DNA of 64,000 nucleotides, from NCBI RefSeq assembly GCF_014205015.1, contig NZ_JACHMO010000001.1, positions 4,712,001 to 4,776,000 on the forward strand. Direction: 5' to 3'. Source of the stretch: Saccharothrix ecbatanensis. GTDB lineage: Bacteria; Actinomycetota; Actinomycetes; Mycobacteriales; Pseudonocardiaceae. Below are positions 51,548 to 60,732 of the stretch, one piece after another. Below the pieces are notes generated by a model. The model was not told the origin of the DNA. It did no database searches and worked only from the letters and a program-made list of their open reading frames with translations. Position 1 is the first letter of the stretch. Every line of letters starts with the position of its first letter. The translations under genes and the position numbers were made by a program.

Positions 51548-51768
51548 GAAGCAAGACCGCGCCAGGCCGTGGCCGGCGCGGCAGCCACGCGAAGCGATGA
51601 CCGCGCCCAAGCGCGTACCAGGGCGGCAACCGCGCGAAGCGGTGACCATGCTCAAGCCGCGACCCGGCGACAGCCACGCGAAACGGCGACCATGCTCAAG
51701 CCGCGACCCGGCGACAGCCACTCGAAGCGGCGACTGCGCCCAAGCCCTGGCCAGAGCGGGGAACCGCG
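51548..51768. repeat. 44-bp tandem array downstream of the conservon GTPase
   Basis: Five units of 43-45 bp starting GAARCR are at 51548, 51591, 51636, 51680 and 51724; the third and fourth are nearly identical. The array ends at the hairpin next to the GTPase stop codon and runs downstream of that gene. No credible gene lies in it. Confidence 0.85.
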
Positions 51769-51781
51769 TGGGGCGGTTCCC
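51759..51781 (-). terminator. Hairpin at the conservon GTPase stop codon
   Basis: Perfect 9-bp stem GGGAACCGC / GCGGTTCCC with a 5-base loop, reaching the stop codon itself (51781). Parts of the stem recur in the adjacent repeat units. Confidence 0.55.
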
Positions 51782-52374
51782 TAGGCCATCGCGTCGAGCC
51801 GGTCCATGGTGTGCTGGATCAGGCTCACCAGCACCGTCTTCGCCGACTCACGATCCCGCGCGTCGCACAGCACCAGCGGGATCCCGGCGTCGACGTCGAG
51901 AGCCCGCCGCACCTCCTCCGCCTCGTACGCGTGCCCGCCCTCGAAGCAGTTCACCGCGATGATGAACGGGATGCCGCGCCGCTCGAAGAAGTCGATCGAC
52001 GGGAAGCTGCTGTCCAACCTCCGGGTGTCGACCAGGATCACCGCGCCGATCGCGCCGTACGCCAGCTCGTCCCACATGAACCAGAAGCGGTTCTGGCCGG
52101 GGGTGCCGAACAGGTACAGCACCACTTCCGGGTTGATGGTGATCCGGCCGAAGTCCAGGGCCACCGTGGTGGTCTCCTTGGCCTCCAGGCCGACCACGTC
52201 GTCGACCCCGACACCGGCCTCGGTGAGCAGCTCCTCGGTGTGCAGCGGCGGTATCTCGCTGACGGAGTTGACCATCGTCGTCTTCCCGGTGCCGAAACCA
52301 CCGGCGATGACGATCTTCACTGGGGTGGGGACCAGCAGTTCCCCACCCGGCCGCTCAGATTCCACGGACACCAT
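51781..52374 (-). CDS. cvnD: Conservon small GTPase (CvnD-like)
   Basis: Ras-like GTPase (197 residues) of the conservon/MglA-related ATP/GTP-binding family. P-loop GGFGTGKTT (24-32), G3 FGTPGQNR (89-96); the G4 NKxD is NCFE (142-145), so base specificity is non-canonical, as in this family generally. It should cycle on the membrane under the kinase CvnA and roadblock CvnB. The start overlaps the DUF742 gene end. Last gene of the operon. Confidence 0.9.
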   Translation of the reverse strand: MVSVESERPGGELLVPTPVKIVIAGGFGTGKTTMVNSVSEIPPLHTEELLTEAGVGVDDVVGLEAKETTTVALDFGRITINPEVVLYLFGTPGQNRFWFMWDELAYGAIGAVILVDTRRLDSSFPSIDFFERRGIPFIIAVNCFEGGHAYEAEEVRRALDVDAGIPLVLCDARDRESAKTVLVSLIQHTMDRLDAMA

Positions 52375-52723
52375 CCAGCACCGCCTGCAGCAAGTTCCGG
52401 TCCGGCACCTGCGGGACTCGGGAAGGGTCTCTGATCACCACGTCACCGCGTTGGATGAGGTCGCTCAACAACACCTTGACGACCACCAGCGGCACGTCGA
52501 GGTACGCGGCGACCTCGGCCACCGACAACGGCCGCCGGCACAGCTCCATGATCTCCATGTGCTCGACCGCCAGCGCGTCCGGGTCCGACGGCGACGGCAT
52601 CGCGCGCACCTGCGTCACCAGGTGCAGCTCCGGCCGCAGCGGGCGCGTGCGGCCGCGCACCATCGCGTACGGGCGGACCAGCGGGCCCGCGGCCTCGTCG
52701 TACCACCAGTCCTTGCCGGCCAT
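52355..52723 (-). CDS. cvnC: DUF742 protein (CvnC-like)
   Basis: A 122-residue conservon component: DUF742 with a winged-helix-like C-terminus (RPLSVAEVAAYLDVPLVVVKVLLSDLIQRGDV). Its precise role in conservons is unknown; it may couple the GTPase to output. ATG overlaps the roadblock gene stop. Confidence 0.9.
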   Translation of the reverse strand: MAGKDWWYDEAAGPLVRPYAMVRGRTRPLRPELHLVTQVRAMPSPSDPDALAVEHMEIMELCRRPLSVAEVAAYLDVPLVVVKVLLSDLIQRGDVVIRDPSRVPQVPDRNLLQAVLDGVRGI

Positions 52724-53160
52724 CAGGACGACCTTCGGGCGGCGGGCAGGCTCGCGGCGGCAGTGCCGCGCGGCGCCGAGGACAGGTAGGTGCCGACGCG
52801 CTTGACGAGCATGTTCATCTCGTAGGCGATCATGCCCATGTCGGAGTCCTCTTCGCCGAGGACCGCCAGGCACGCGCCGTGCCCGGCCGCGGTGACGAAG
52901 AGGTAGGCGTGCTCCATCTCGACGATGGTCTGCCGCACCGCGCCGCCCCCGAAGTGCCGCCCCGTGCCGCGGGCGAGGCTCTGGAACGCCGACGCCATCG
53001 CGGACAGGTGGTCCGAGTCGTCCTTGGACAGCCCCGGCGAGCGGCCCAGCAGCAGACCGTCCGCCGAGAGCACCACCGCGTGCCGAGCTCCGACCACCCG
53101 GGAGACCAAGTCCTCCAACAACCAGTTCAGTTCGTTGTGCTGGCTGGTCATGTCGTTCAT
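52723..53160 (-). CDS. cvnB: Roadblock/LC7-domain protein (CvnB-like)
   Basis: Roadblock/LC7 protein (145 residues): LNWLLEDLVSRVVGARHAVVLSADGLLLG and the tail LVKRVGTYLSS. In conservons it is the presumed GTPase-activating partner of CvnD. It follows the sensor kinase gene by about 45 bp and overlaps the DUF742 gene. Confidence 0.9.
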   Translation of the reverse strand: MNDMTSQHNELNWLLEDLVSRVVGARHAVVLSADGLLLGRSPGLSKDDSDHLSAMASAFQSLARGTGRHFGGGAVRQTIVEMEHAYLFVTAAGHGACLAVLGEEDSDMGMIAYEMNMLVKRVGTYLSSAPRGTAAASLPAARRSS

Positions 53161-53204
53161 CGGGTTGCCTTTCCGGTTTCCAGTCGTCCGGCCACTGCTG
53201 CTGG

Positions 53205-55622
53205 TCAGGGTTCGAGGTCGTCGGGTGTCCGACGGGCGTCGCGTGTGCCCCGTTGGAACGCCGACAGGCCCTTGCGGACCTTGTCGGCGGACTGCTCCGG
53301 GTCGACCTCGACGAGCGGTTCGGGCGAAGGGTGGAAATCGTTGCGCACCAACTGCGGCGCCAGGTTCTGCTGCCTGCGCCGCCTGGGCAGTTCGGGTCGG
53401 TCGGCACTGCCGTTGGTCGACTCCGAATCCGCCGCGGGCCACTCGGACGTGGCCCGCTTCCGCTGCGGCAGTTCCAACTCGCCGCTGCGCTGCGACAGGT
53501 CCAGCCCGCCGCTCAGTCGTTCGACCTCTGGAAGGGGATCCTCGGTGACCGCGGCCTCGGCCTGGGCCCAGAACCCTTCCAAGTCTCGGGAACTGTCGGG
53601 AAACCTGGCGTCTCGCACTGAGTCGTCGCCCTGCTCGGGGATGTCGTGGAAACTGCGGCGCGGCAGCTGCCGGGTCTCGGCCGCCTCGGTCGCCGTGGTG
53701 GGGCCCGCGACGATCGCGGACGGGATGAGCACCAGCGCCAACGTGCCGCCGTAGGGCGACTCGCGCAGTTCGACGTGGATGCTGCGGCGTGCGGCCAGCC
53801 GGGCCACCACGAACAGGCCGAGCCGGGACTCGCCGCGCAGGCGCATCGCGTCGAACTCCGGCGGGTCGGCCAGCATCGCGTTGTGCTGCTCGCGGTCCTC
53901 CGGGTTGATGCCGAGACCGTGGTCCTCGATCTCCACCACGATGCCCTGCGGCACTTCGCTGGCGTGCACCTGCACCTGGGAACGCGGTGAGGAGAACGCG
54001 GTGGCGTTGTCCACCAGCTCGGCGATCAGGTGGATGGTGTCGGCCACGGCCGCGCCCACCAGCGCGGTGTCCGGCACCGGGTTCACCTTGACCCGGACGT
54101 ACTGCTCGGTCTCCGCGACGCCGGCGCGCAGCACGTCCAGCAGTCGCACCGGCTTGCGCCACTGCCTGCCCGGCTGCTCACCGGCGAGGATGATCAGGTT
54201 CTCCGCGTTGCGGCGGGCGCGGGTGGCGAGGTGGTCGAGCTGGAACAGCGCGTCGAGCTGCTCGGGGTTCTCCTCCTCCCGCTCCAGCTTGTCCAGGATC
54301 TTCAGCTGGCGGTGCACCAGGCCCTGGTTGCGGTGCGCGATGTCGAGGAAGACCCGGTTCACGCCTTCACGGGCCTGGCTCTCCTTCACGGCCGCCGCGA
54401 CGGCGGTGTACTGGGCGGCGTTGAACGCGTCGGCCACCTGGCCGATCTCGTCGCTGCCGTAGTCCAGCGGCGGCACCTCGACCTCGACGTCCACGTGCTT
54501 GCCCTCGCGGAGCCGTTCGACGATGTCGGGCAGGCGTTCGTGGGCCAGTTGCAGCGAGTCCTTCTTCAACGCCGTGAGGCGCGTGATCAGGGCGCGGTTG
54601 ACCAGGCGGTTCGACGTGCGGATCGCGATCATGATGCCGATGATCACGGCGAGCAGCGCGACCAGGCTGCCGATCAGCACGGTGCGGAACTTGCTCTCAC
54701 CGCGGTCCATGGTGAGGTTCACGGCGCTGGCGGCCTGCTCGTTGACCAGCGCGGTCAGCTCGGCCGAGATCGGGCCGCTGATGCTCTGCCAGTCCTGGAG
54801 CGACCCGGCGGTCGACGGCTTCTGGCCGTTCCCGATCAGCTTGCCCTCGAACTCGATCAGCCGCTTCCAGTCGTCGCCCTCGATCATGAACTGGTAGTGC
54901 TGGCGCACTTCCGGCTGGGCGTAGGGGGCGATCGACTCGTACGAGGAGTGGTAGGCGCCGACGAGGCTGGCGAACTCGATGTGCTCCTCGGGCGAGAACT
55001 GGCCCGCCGCGAGCGCGCCCGAGGCGAGCGAGGTGGCGCGGGACATCCAGTCGGCGGCCTTGAAGTACTCGGTGGCGGTGATCGCGCCCTTCAAGGACTC
55101 GTGGTCGGGCACCACCCGGGCCTGCACGCTGAACAGCGCGTGCCCGGCCTCCAGGAGGTTGTTGTAGTACGTGTAGATCTCGGTCTTCGAGGCGCGTCTC
55201 GCTTCGAGGGCGGCGCGGCGCTGCGGCAGCTGGTCCAGCAGCACGGTGAGCGCGTCGATCCGTTCGACGATCTCCTGCGGCGCCTGGGTTGCCAGCTCGT
55301 CGAACGCCGTGCGCATCTCGGTCACCGCGCGGTCGGTCTCGCCCTGCTGGACTTCGAGGTCGCTGGTGCCGCGGTCGGGCTGGCTCAGCGCCGTCATGCT
55401 CAGCTCGCGTTCCTTCTGGAGCGCGGCGAACGTCTCGACGGCCGGGATCGAGGCGTCCTTGACACCGGAGGCGACGGCGCGCAGGTAGAAGCCGTCGAAC
55501 ACGGTGTAGGAGGAGAACAGCGCCCACATGATGAGCAAGACGATGCTGGGGACGACGACGACACCGGTAAGTCGTGAACGGATCGTCTTGTAGTTCGTCT
55601 CCGTGGTGCTCTTCTGCTTCAC
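53205..55622 (-). CDS. cvnA: Conservon sensor histidine kinase (CvnA-like)
   Basis: Membrane sensor kinase (805 residues): helix 1 about 19-38, an extracytoplasmic nitrate/nitrite-sensor-like helical domain (about 45-310), helix 2 about 315-335, HAMP, a kinase dimer helix (IAHRNQGLVHRQLKILDKLE), and HATPase with ELVDNATAFSSP and EIEDHGLGINPED. A disordered Pro/Arg-rich tail follows. No paired response regulator is present; conservon kinases are thought to signal to the GTPase module. GTG start. Confidence 0.9.
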   Translation of the reverse strand: MKQKSTTETNYKTIRSRLTGVVVVPSIVLLIMWALFSSYTVFDGFYLRAVASGVKDASIPAVETFAALQKERELSMTALSQPDRGTSDLEVQQGETDRAVTEMRTAFDELATQAPQEIVERIDALTVLLDQLPQRRAALEARRASKTEIYTYYNNLLEAGHALFSVQARVVPDHESLKGAITATEYFKAADWMSRATSLASGALAAGQFSPEEHIEFASLVGAYHSSYESIAPYAQPEVRQHYQFMIEGDDWKRLIEFEGKLIGNGQKPSTAGSLQDWQSISGPISAELTALVNEQAASAVNLTMDRGESKFRTVLIGSLVALLAVIIGIMIAIRTSNRLVNRALITRLTALKKDSLQLAHERLPDIVERLREGKHVDVEVEVPPLDYGSDEIGQVADAFNAAQYTAVAAAVKESQAREGVNRVFLDIAHRNQGLVHRQLKILDKLEREEENPEQLDALFQLDHLATRARRNAENLIILAGEQPGRQWRKPVRLLDVLRAGVAETEQYVRVKVNPVPDTALVGAAVADTIHLIAELVDNATAFSSPRSQVQVHASEVPQGIVVEIEDHGLGINPEDREQHNAMLADPPEFDAMRLRGESRLGLFVVARLAARRSIHVELRESPYGGTLALVLIPSAIVAGPTTATEAAETRQLPRRSFHDIPEQGDDSVRDARFPDSSRDLEGFWAQAEAAVTEDPLPEVERLSGGLDLSQRSGELELPQRKRATSEWPAADSESTNGSADRPELPRRRRQQNLAPQLVRNDFHPSPEPLVEVDPEQSADKVRKGLSAFQRGTRDARRTPDDLEP

Positions 55623-55795
55623 AGCGCTCCGCAGCCTCGTCCGTTGGCAGGTCAGGCGTAGCTCTTATGCCACTGCCTCTTCTTCACCCGATCGGCGACG
55701 GAACGGTAACACTCTGAAGATCATCATTACGAAGAGACAGCGATCACTTGCGCGACGCGACGGTCAGGCTACCCAGTCGAGTGACGCCGCGAACA

Positions 55796-55829
55796 GGGGG
55801 CCGATGTGAACTTCTCGACATCGACCCCC
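55796..55829 (-). terminator. Terminator of the secreted beta-propeller gene
   Basis: Stem GGGGGCCGATGT / ACATCGACCCCC (12 bp, one mismatch), 10-base loop, 7 bp past the stop codon at 55837. Confidence 0.6.
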
Positions 55830-55836
55830 TGGACTT

Positions 55837-56772
55837 TCAGATCCTGGGAACGGAAACCGCGTTGTAGTTCGTCGTCGGCGTCGGCGGCGTGGTGAAACGG
55901 GCGTTCGGCAGGTACAGCCGGTGACCGAAGGACGCGACCGTCGTCGGCACGTCGAACCGCGCGTCAGTGATCTTGGTCACGAGCTTTCCGGTGGTCCCGT
56001 CCAGCGCCAACGTGAACACCGCGACCGTGTTGAGCCGGTTCTGCACCACGTAAAGGGTCTTGCCCTCCACCAAGAGCCCGTCACCGTTGGTGAGCACCTC
56101 GCCTTGAAGGTCGACGAGAGTCGTGCGCCCCGATTCCTTGTCCACCCGATGCAGTTGCCCGGTGTTGCTCTGGACGATCAGCAGCGCTTGGCGGTCGGGG
56201 GTCTCCGCGATGCCGTTGGCGTTGTTGACGCCGGGAGTGAGGACGAAGTCGCCGGTCAGCGGAATGGCGGTGTGGGAGTCGGGCAGCGAGCCGTGCCGGC
56301 CGAACGCGACCCGGTACAGCACCGCCTTGCGCGAGTCGGTGAAGTAGGCGGCGTCACGGGTGATCGTGACATCGTTGACGAAAGTGTTCGTGTCGTTAAC
56401 GAATTTGTAGGACTTGAGGACCTCTCCGGTCCGCGCGTCGACAACCCGCCCGTCACCACCGGCGCCGCCGGACACGAACAGCCTCTGCCGCCGGTCGACC
56501 TTCAACCCGACCGAAGCCGTCCCCGGCCCCTGGCTGAACACCTCGCCGCGGCCGGTGCGCAGGTCGACCCGGAACAGGTCGCCGTCGGCGCGCGAGCCGA
56601 AGTAGGCGGTAGGGGCGGAGCCGATCGCGATGCCCTCCGGCAGGAACCCGTCGGGCAACGGGAACTCCGTCGGGAAGGGCTGGTGTGCTTGCTCTGCGGT
56701 GGCGGGCGCGGCGGTGATGAGGGAGGCGACCCCCAGCACCACGGCTGCCAGCGCACCGAGTGTCCGAGACAT
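55837..56772 (-). CDS. Secreted SMP-30/gluconolactonase-like beta-propeller
   Basis: A 311-residue exported protein: signal peptide (ALAAVVLGVASLITAAPATA), then a six-bladed propeller-like chain typical of the SMP-30/NHL group (FLPEGIAIGS, FRVDLRTGRGEVF, NDVTITRDAAYFTDS, NANGIAETPD). No catalytic ligands can be assigned with certainty. AAGGAG is 6 bases before ATG 56772. Automatic annotations of this family are often misleading, so function is left open. Confidence 0.82.
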   Translation of the reverse strand: MSRTLGALAAVVLGVASLITAAPATAEQAHQPFPTEFPLPDGFLPEGIAIGSAPTAYFGSRADGDLFRVDLRTGRGEVFSQGPGTASVGLKVDRRQRLFVSGGAGGDGRVVDARTGEVLKSYKFVNDTNTFVNDVTITRDAAYFTDSRKAVLYRVAFGRHGSLPDSHTAIPLTGDFVLTPGVNNANGIAETPDRQALLIVQSNTGQLHRVDKESGRTTLVDLQGEVLTNGDGLLVEGKTLYVVQNRLNTVAVFTLALDGTTGKLVTKITDARFDVPTTVASFGHRLYLPNARFTTPPTPTTNYNAVSVPRI

Positions 56773-56925
56773 GACCACTCCTTCTTCGCTTGTGAGGCGA
56801 TCCGGAGTCTTTCGCAGCTCGCGTGGCGGGGAGTAGGAACTGCGAGCCTCTACAGCAAACCGACAGGGTCGGCCGGAGGTCGGGGCCGGCCCGGTGCACG
56901 CGACCGGACCCGACCTCCGCGTGCA

Positions 56926-57051
56926 TCAGGCGGGCTGGACCACCTGGGCGTCGTTCGCCTCGTTGATCGACCAGTAGTCGGTCCCGACGGGGACGGCGAG
57001 GACACCCAGTAGAGCGAACGTGGTGCCGATGCGCTTGAAGCGAGCGGTCAA
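56926..57051 (-). CDS. Possible small exported peptide gene
   Basis: A 41-residue product from TTG 57051 with AGGAAG close upstream: a basic N-terminus (RFKR), a hydrophobic core (TFALLGVLAVPVG) and a polar tail (SINEANDAQVVQPA). It could be an exported signalling or stress peptide. It follows the beta-propeller gene upstream on the same strand but with a 153-bp gap. Short length makes the call tentative. Confidence 0.4.
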   Translation of the reverse strand: MTARFKRIGTTFALLGVLAVPVGTDYWSINEANDAQVVQPA

Positions 57052-57462
57052 GGGTCTTCCTGTTCTACGCGTGCCGGTGGGAGGGGACCTCCGGCCCCGA
57101 CTTCGGAGCCCTCTTGATCTTGTCAGAGCGTCCGGGAGCCCCGGCATTCGGGGCAGCGATGCAGGTAGGGCCGAACGGGCGTATACCGTCAACGAACCCT
57201 CACGATCGCGCGATGCCCGCCCCAGTGGGTCAGCGCCAGTGAGCAGGATCGGAGCACGGCGACCCGCGATTCCACCCGATCAACGCAAGGCTGGTCCGTT
57301 CGGATGATCACTTGCTGTGATCGTACCAGTGGCCACTACTACTTTCGCGCCGTCGCCACTGTCACCCGAGCCGGGATCATCGGCCTACCCAGGCGATAGG
57401 CCCCGCAAAATGCGGTGACCCCCACCTGTACGTGCCGGGGTCGCCAACCGCCGACCCTCCGC
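57052..57462. other. Intergenic region between small peptide gene and AfsR-type regulator
   Basis: Gene-free stretch of 411 bp. It contains a dyad at 57306-57322 and a TTGACG hexamer on the reverse strand near 57186-57191 that could be a -35 for the peptide gene. No RNA gene recognised. Confidence 0.4.
57306..57322. promoter_or_regulatory. Palindromic candidate operator
   Basis: GATCAC-TTGCT-GTGATC, a perfect 6+6 dyad with a 5-base centre, in the 411-bp region past the regulator's stop and 255 bp upstream of the small peptide gene. It resembles sites of CRP/FNR- or GntR-type dimers. Confidence 0.35.
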
Positions 57463-60400
57463 TCAGGGGTGCAGGGTGTCGCTTCCGGTGCCGGAGCGCT
57501 GGTCCGGCCACTGCTGATCCGGCCGCTGCTGATCCGACCACTGTGGATCGCGGGCGGTGGGCACGGTGCGGTCGCCGGTGAACGGGTCGAGCTTGGCGGC
57601 CACCTCGGCGGCACGGGGGTCACCGGCCTCGGTGAAGATCCCCCACGCCTGCTCCCAGCCCTCTTGCGCCGCGGCGTACGCCTTCGCCTTCCACCTCAGT
57701 TCACCGAGCAGCAGAAGCACCTCGGCCTTGTGCCTGGAGTTGCCCACCCGGTCGAACAACTCGACGGCGCGGCGGGCCCAATTGGTCGCTCCGGCCAGGT
57801 CGCCGCGATTCAACCGGATCACGGCCAACACCTCGTACGAACGGGCGGCGACCGCCAGATCCCTGGTCCGCGCGGTCAGCTGGATCGACTGCGTCACGTA
57901 GTCCTCCGCCGAGCCCAGCTCGCCCCGCATCCTGTGCAGCTCGGCCAGCTCGTTGTAGGTGTCGGCGAGGCCGGAGTGGTTCTGGAGCTCGCCGCGCAGC
58001 CGAAGGGCGTCGTAGAAGAACGTGGACGCGTCGACGCGGTTGTTCTGGGACATCGCCAACACGCCCAACCGGTGCCGAGTGCCGGCCTCGAGTTCGCCCT
58101 CGCCGATCTCTCGGGCGATGCGCAAGGCTTCCTGGTACCGGCCTACACCGACTTCCTTCAGTCCTTCGGCGATGTCGACCCGCGCCAAGTTGTGCAGTGC
58201 CGTCGCGATGCCGCGTTCACTGCCCATTTTCCGGGCCATCAGCTCCACGAGGTGGAAGTGCTTGCGGGCTTCGAAGAACGCCTCCTGCTGGAAGCAGAGC
58301 AACCCGAGGTCGTTCAAAGCGGCGGCCTCGGCATCCGCGCTGCACTCCAGCTGGGCCGAACCGACCACGAGGGTAAGCACCGAGCGGGCTTCCTCGTAGT
58401 AACCACACCTCCGGAACATGTCGCTGCTCGCGTGGGCGATCTTGGATACGCGAGAGTGCATGCCCTGGCGTGCGGCCAAATCGATGACGGCGCACAAGTT
58501 CGCACGCTCGGCGATGAACCAGTCCTGCGCCGCACGATCGTGGGCGAAGTCGAGCGGCAGGACGTCCGCCACCGGCTCCCCCACCGGCACACCGTCCCGG
58601 AACGGGAACGCCACCGAGTCCGCCGCTTTCGCGGTGTGCAGGAAGAAGTCGACGAGCCGCAGTTCGGCGAGGTCGCGTTCCGCCTCGGGTTCGTCCGCCC
58701 GCGCGCACTCCTCGGCGTAGTCGCGGAGCAGGTCGTGGAACCGGTAGCGGCGCAGCGAGCCCGGCTGTTCGAGCAGGTGCGCCGACGCCAGCAGTTCCAG
58801 GCAGTCCAGCGCGGCCGACCTGGTCGAGCCGAGGATCGCGGTCGCCGCGTCGACGCTGAAGTCCGGCCCGGGGTGCAGGCCGAGCAACCGGAACGCCCGG
58901 CGGTCCTGCTCGCCCAACGCGCGATAGGACCAGGAGAACACCGTCTTGAGGCTGATGTCCCCGGTGTCGCCGTGGTTGCCGAGGTCCAGCAGTCGGCGTT
59001 CGTGGCGCAGTTGGGCGACGAACTCGGCGAGTTCCGCGCCGGGGCTCGCCGCGATCCGGTGGGCCACGATCCCGATCGCCAACGGCAGTCCTCCGCACAG
59101 CGCGACCAGGTCCGCCACGGCGTGCCGGTCCCGCACGGCGCGGTCGCCGATGCGCGCTTCGAGCATCCGCGACGACTCGGCCGCGGGCATCGGCGCCACC
59201 GGGAACGCGCGCGGACCGAGGCCCGGCAACCGGTTGCGGCTCGTGACGAGCACGGTGCAGTCCCGCAGCAACGCGAGCAGCGGCGTCACTTGGGGCAGAC
59301 CGCGGACGTTGTCCAGCACGATCAGCACTTGGCGGTCCTGCAACGTGGACTCCAGCCGCCGCGCCCGCCGGTCCGCGGTGCCGAGGTGGTCGACGTCGAC
59401 CCGGAGCGCTTCGAGGAAGCGGTCGACCACGACGCCGGCGTCCAGCGCCTTGTCCTCCGAGAACCCCTTCAGGTCGCAGTGCAGCACGCCGTCCGGGAAC
59501 AGGTCCGCCACCCGGTGCGCCCAGTGCAGCGCGAGCGCGGTCTTCCCGACACCGGCGGCGCCGTCGAGCATGACCACCCCGGGCCGTGGCGCGTTCTTCG
59601 CGCAGCCGGTCGCGGCGTCGATCTTGGCCAACAACGCGTCCCGACCCACGAAATCCTCTGCGCCCTGCGGCAGTCGCCTTGGCGTGCTTCCCCGTCGGCC
59701 CGGCGCCGGCGATTCCACACGTGCGGGCTCGGTCAGGCCCTGGTAGAACTCCTTGAGAGTCGCCGCCGCGGCGTCCTCGAAATCGTCCTGGAGCCGCCGG
59801 CGCATGGTGTAGTAGTACGCGTCCGCCTCGGAGCGCAGGCGCAGGCCGCGCATCGCCTCCAGCCTGCACATCACCAGCGGCAGGTACGTCGAGTCGGCGG
59901 CGGGCAGTCCGTCGATGTGCGCGAGCGTGCCGCGGAAGTCGTTGTCCTCCAACATGCTCCTGCACAAAGTGCCCTGGAGGGGCAGCCACAGGTTCTCGCG
60001 GGCCTGGCGACGCCACGACCGCGCGGGTTCGCCGGGCAGGTCGGCGAGGGGGACGCCGTCGGCCCAGTGCTCCACCGCCTCGCGGATGATCCGCACCGCC
60101 GCGCCCGGTTCCCGGATACCGCGCGCCCGGTCGAGCAGTCGGGCGGATATGAAGTAGTCGATGCTCGTCGGGAGCGCTTTCAAGCGGTACGCGCCTTTTC
60201 GCGCCTCTAATTCCACGCCGACGTTCATCGCGGTCAAAGCCCGCTTGATCCGACCGGCGTAGTTGTAGAACGTCTGCGCAAGATTTCGGGGCAGCGGGTC
60301 GTCTTCGTCCCACATCCAGGCGACCAGTTCGGAGATCGTGAACCAGCTCCCCGGACGGGTCAGCAGCACACCAAGCATCCCCCGCGGCTTCGGCGGGGCC

Positions 60401-60468
60401 CAGCTCTCGTGCAGCCGGGAGCCGATACGCAGCCTCGTTTGACCCAAGATCGAAAATAAGCAGGTCAC
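57463..60468 (-). CDS. AfsR/SARP-type regulator with NB-ARC and TPR domains
   Basis: Large STAND regulator (1001 residues). N-terminal winged-helix (about 1-95), bacterial transcriptional activation domain (BTAD, about 105-250), NB-ARC NTPase with Walker A GAAGVGKTAL near 307-316 and Walker B VLIVLDNV, then TPR repeats (about 600-960). The C-terminus ends in a WPDQQ-type five-residue repeat encoded by a 15-bp DNA repeat (57500-57550). Such proteins switch on secondary metabolism. GTG 60468 begins the family-consistent N-terminus. Confidence 0.9.
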   Translation of the reverse strand: MTCLFSILGQTRLRIGSRLHESWAPPKPRGMLGVLLTRPGSWFTISELVAWMWDEDDPLPRNLAQTFYNYAGRIKRALTAMNVGVELEARKGAYRLKALPTSIDYFISARLLDRARGIREPGAAVRIIREAVEHWADGVPLADLPGEPARSWRRQARENLWLPLQGTLCRSMLEDNDFRGTLAHIDGLPAADSTYLPLVMCRLEAMRGLRLRSEADAYYYTMRRRLQDDFEDAAAATLKEFYQGLTEPARVESPAPGRRGSTPRRLPQGAEDFVGRDALLAKIDAATGCAKNAPRPGVVMLDGAAGVGKTALALHWAHRVADLFPDGVLHCDLKGFSEDKALDAGVVVDRFLEALRVDVDHLGTADRRARRLESTLQDRQVLIVLDNVRGLPQVTPLLALLRDCTVLVTSRNRLPGLGPRAFPVAPMPAAESSRMLEARIGDRAVRDRHAVADLVALCGGLPLAIGIVAHRIAASPGAELAEFVAQLRHERRLLDLGNHGDTGDISLKTVFSWSYRALGEQDRRAFRLLGLHPGPDFSVDAATAILGSTRSAALDCLELLASAHLLEQPGSLRRYRFHDLLRDYAEECARADEPEAERDLAELRLVDFFLHTAKAADSVAFPFRDGVPVGEPVADVLPLDFAHDRAAQDWFIAERANLCAVIDLAARQGMHSRVSKIAHASSDMFRRCGYYEEARSVLTLVVGSAQLECSADAEAAALNDLGLLCFQQEAFFEARKHFHLVELMARKMGSERGIATALHNLARVDIAEGLKEVGVGRYQEALRIAREIGEGELEAGTRHRLGVLAMSQNNRVDASTFFYDALRLRGELQNHSGLADTYNELAELHRMRGELGSAEDYVTQSIQLTARTRDLAVAARSYEVLAVIRLNRGDLAGATNWARRAVELFDRVGNSRHKAEVLLLLGELRWKAKAYAAAQEGWEQAWGIFTEAGDPRAAEVAAKLDPFTGDRTVPTARDPQWSDQQRPDQQWPDQRSGTGSDTLHP

Positions 60469-60556
60469 AGCGCCACCCCTCGCTGACGTCCAGTCGGAGT
60501 GTGACGGAGAAAGCGACTGACAGGCAATTACCGTTGCGTAATCGCGATTAGCGTTC

Positions 60557-60573
60557 TGACAGATCCATGACAG
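60557..60573. promoter_or_regulatory. 11-bp-spaced direct repeat, candidate SARP site
   Basis: TGACAG-ATCCA-TGACAG: two identical hexamers 11 bp apart, the spacing SARP-type activators recognise, in the divergent region between the AfsR-type gene and the GT-B-like gene. A third TGACAG is at 60518, and a dyad ATTAC-N6-GTAAT at 60527-60542. Function inferred from spacing. Confidence 0.45.
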
Positions 60574-60732
60574 CCCCGTGGTGGAACAGGCCGCAACTTT
60601 GCGGAACAGCACGTGCAGCACTGCTCCGGACAGCCCGTAGAGGGTTTGGAAAGACCTGCGTGCAGCAGATCGACAGGTGCGCACCGGATTCTCGGGACGA
60701 CGAGATCGACCTGATGAATGGGGGTGTGCCAC

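Noticed and set aside
51548..51768. CRISPR-like regular repeat
   Set aside because: Units are contiguous 43-45 bp copies without unique spacers, and no cas genes are near.
51314..51784. Frames across the 44-bp repeats that could be read as repeat peptides
   Set aside because: No ribosome binding site, composition typical of shadows, and stop codons differ between units.
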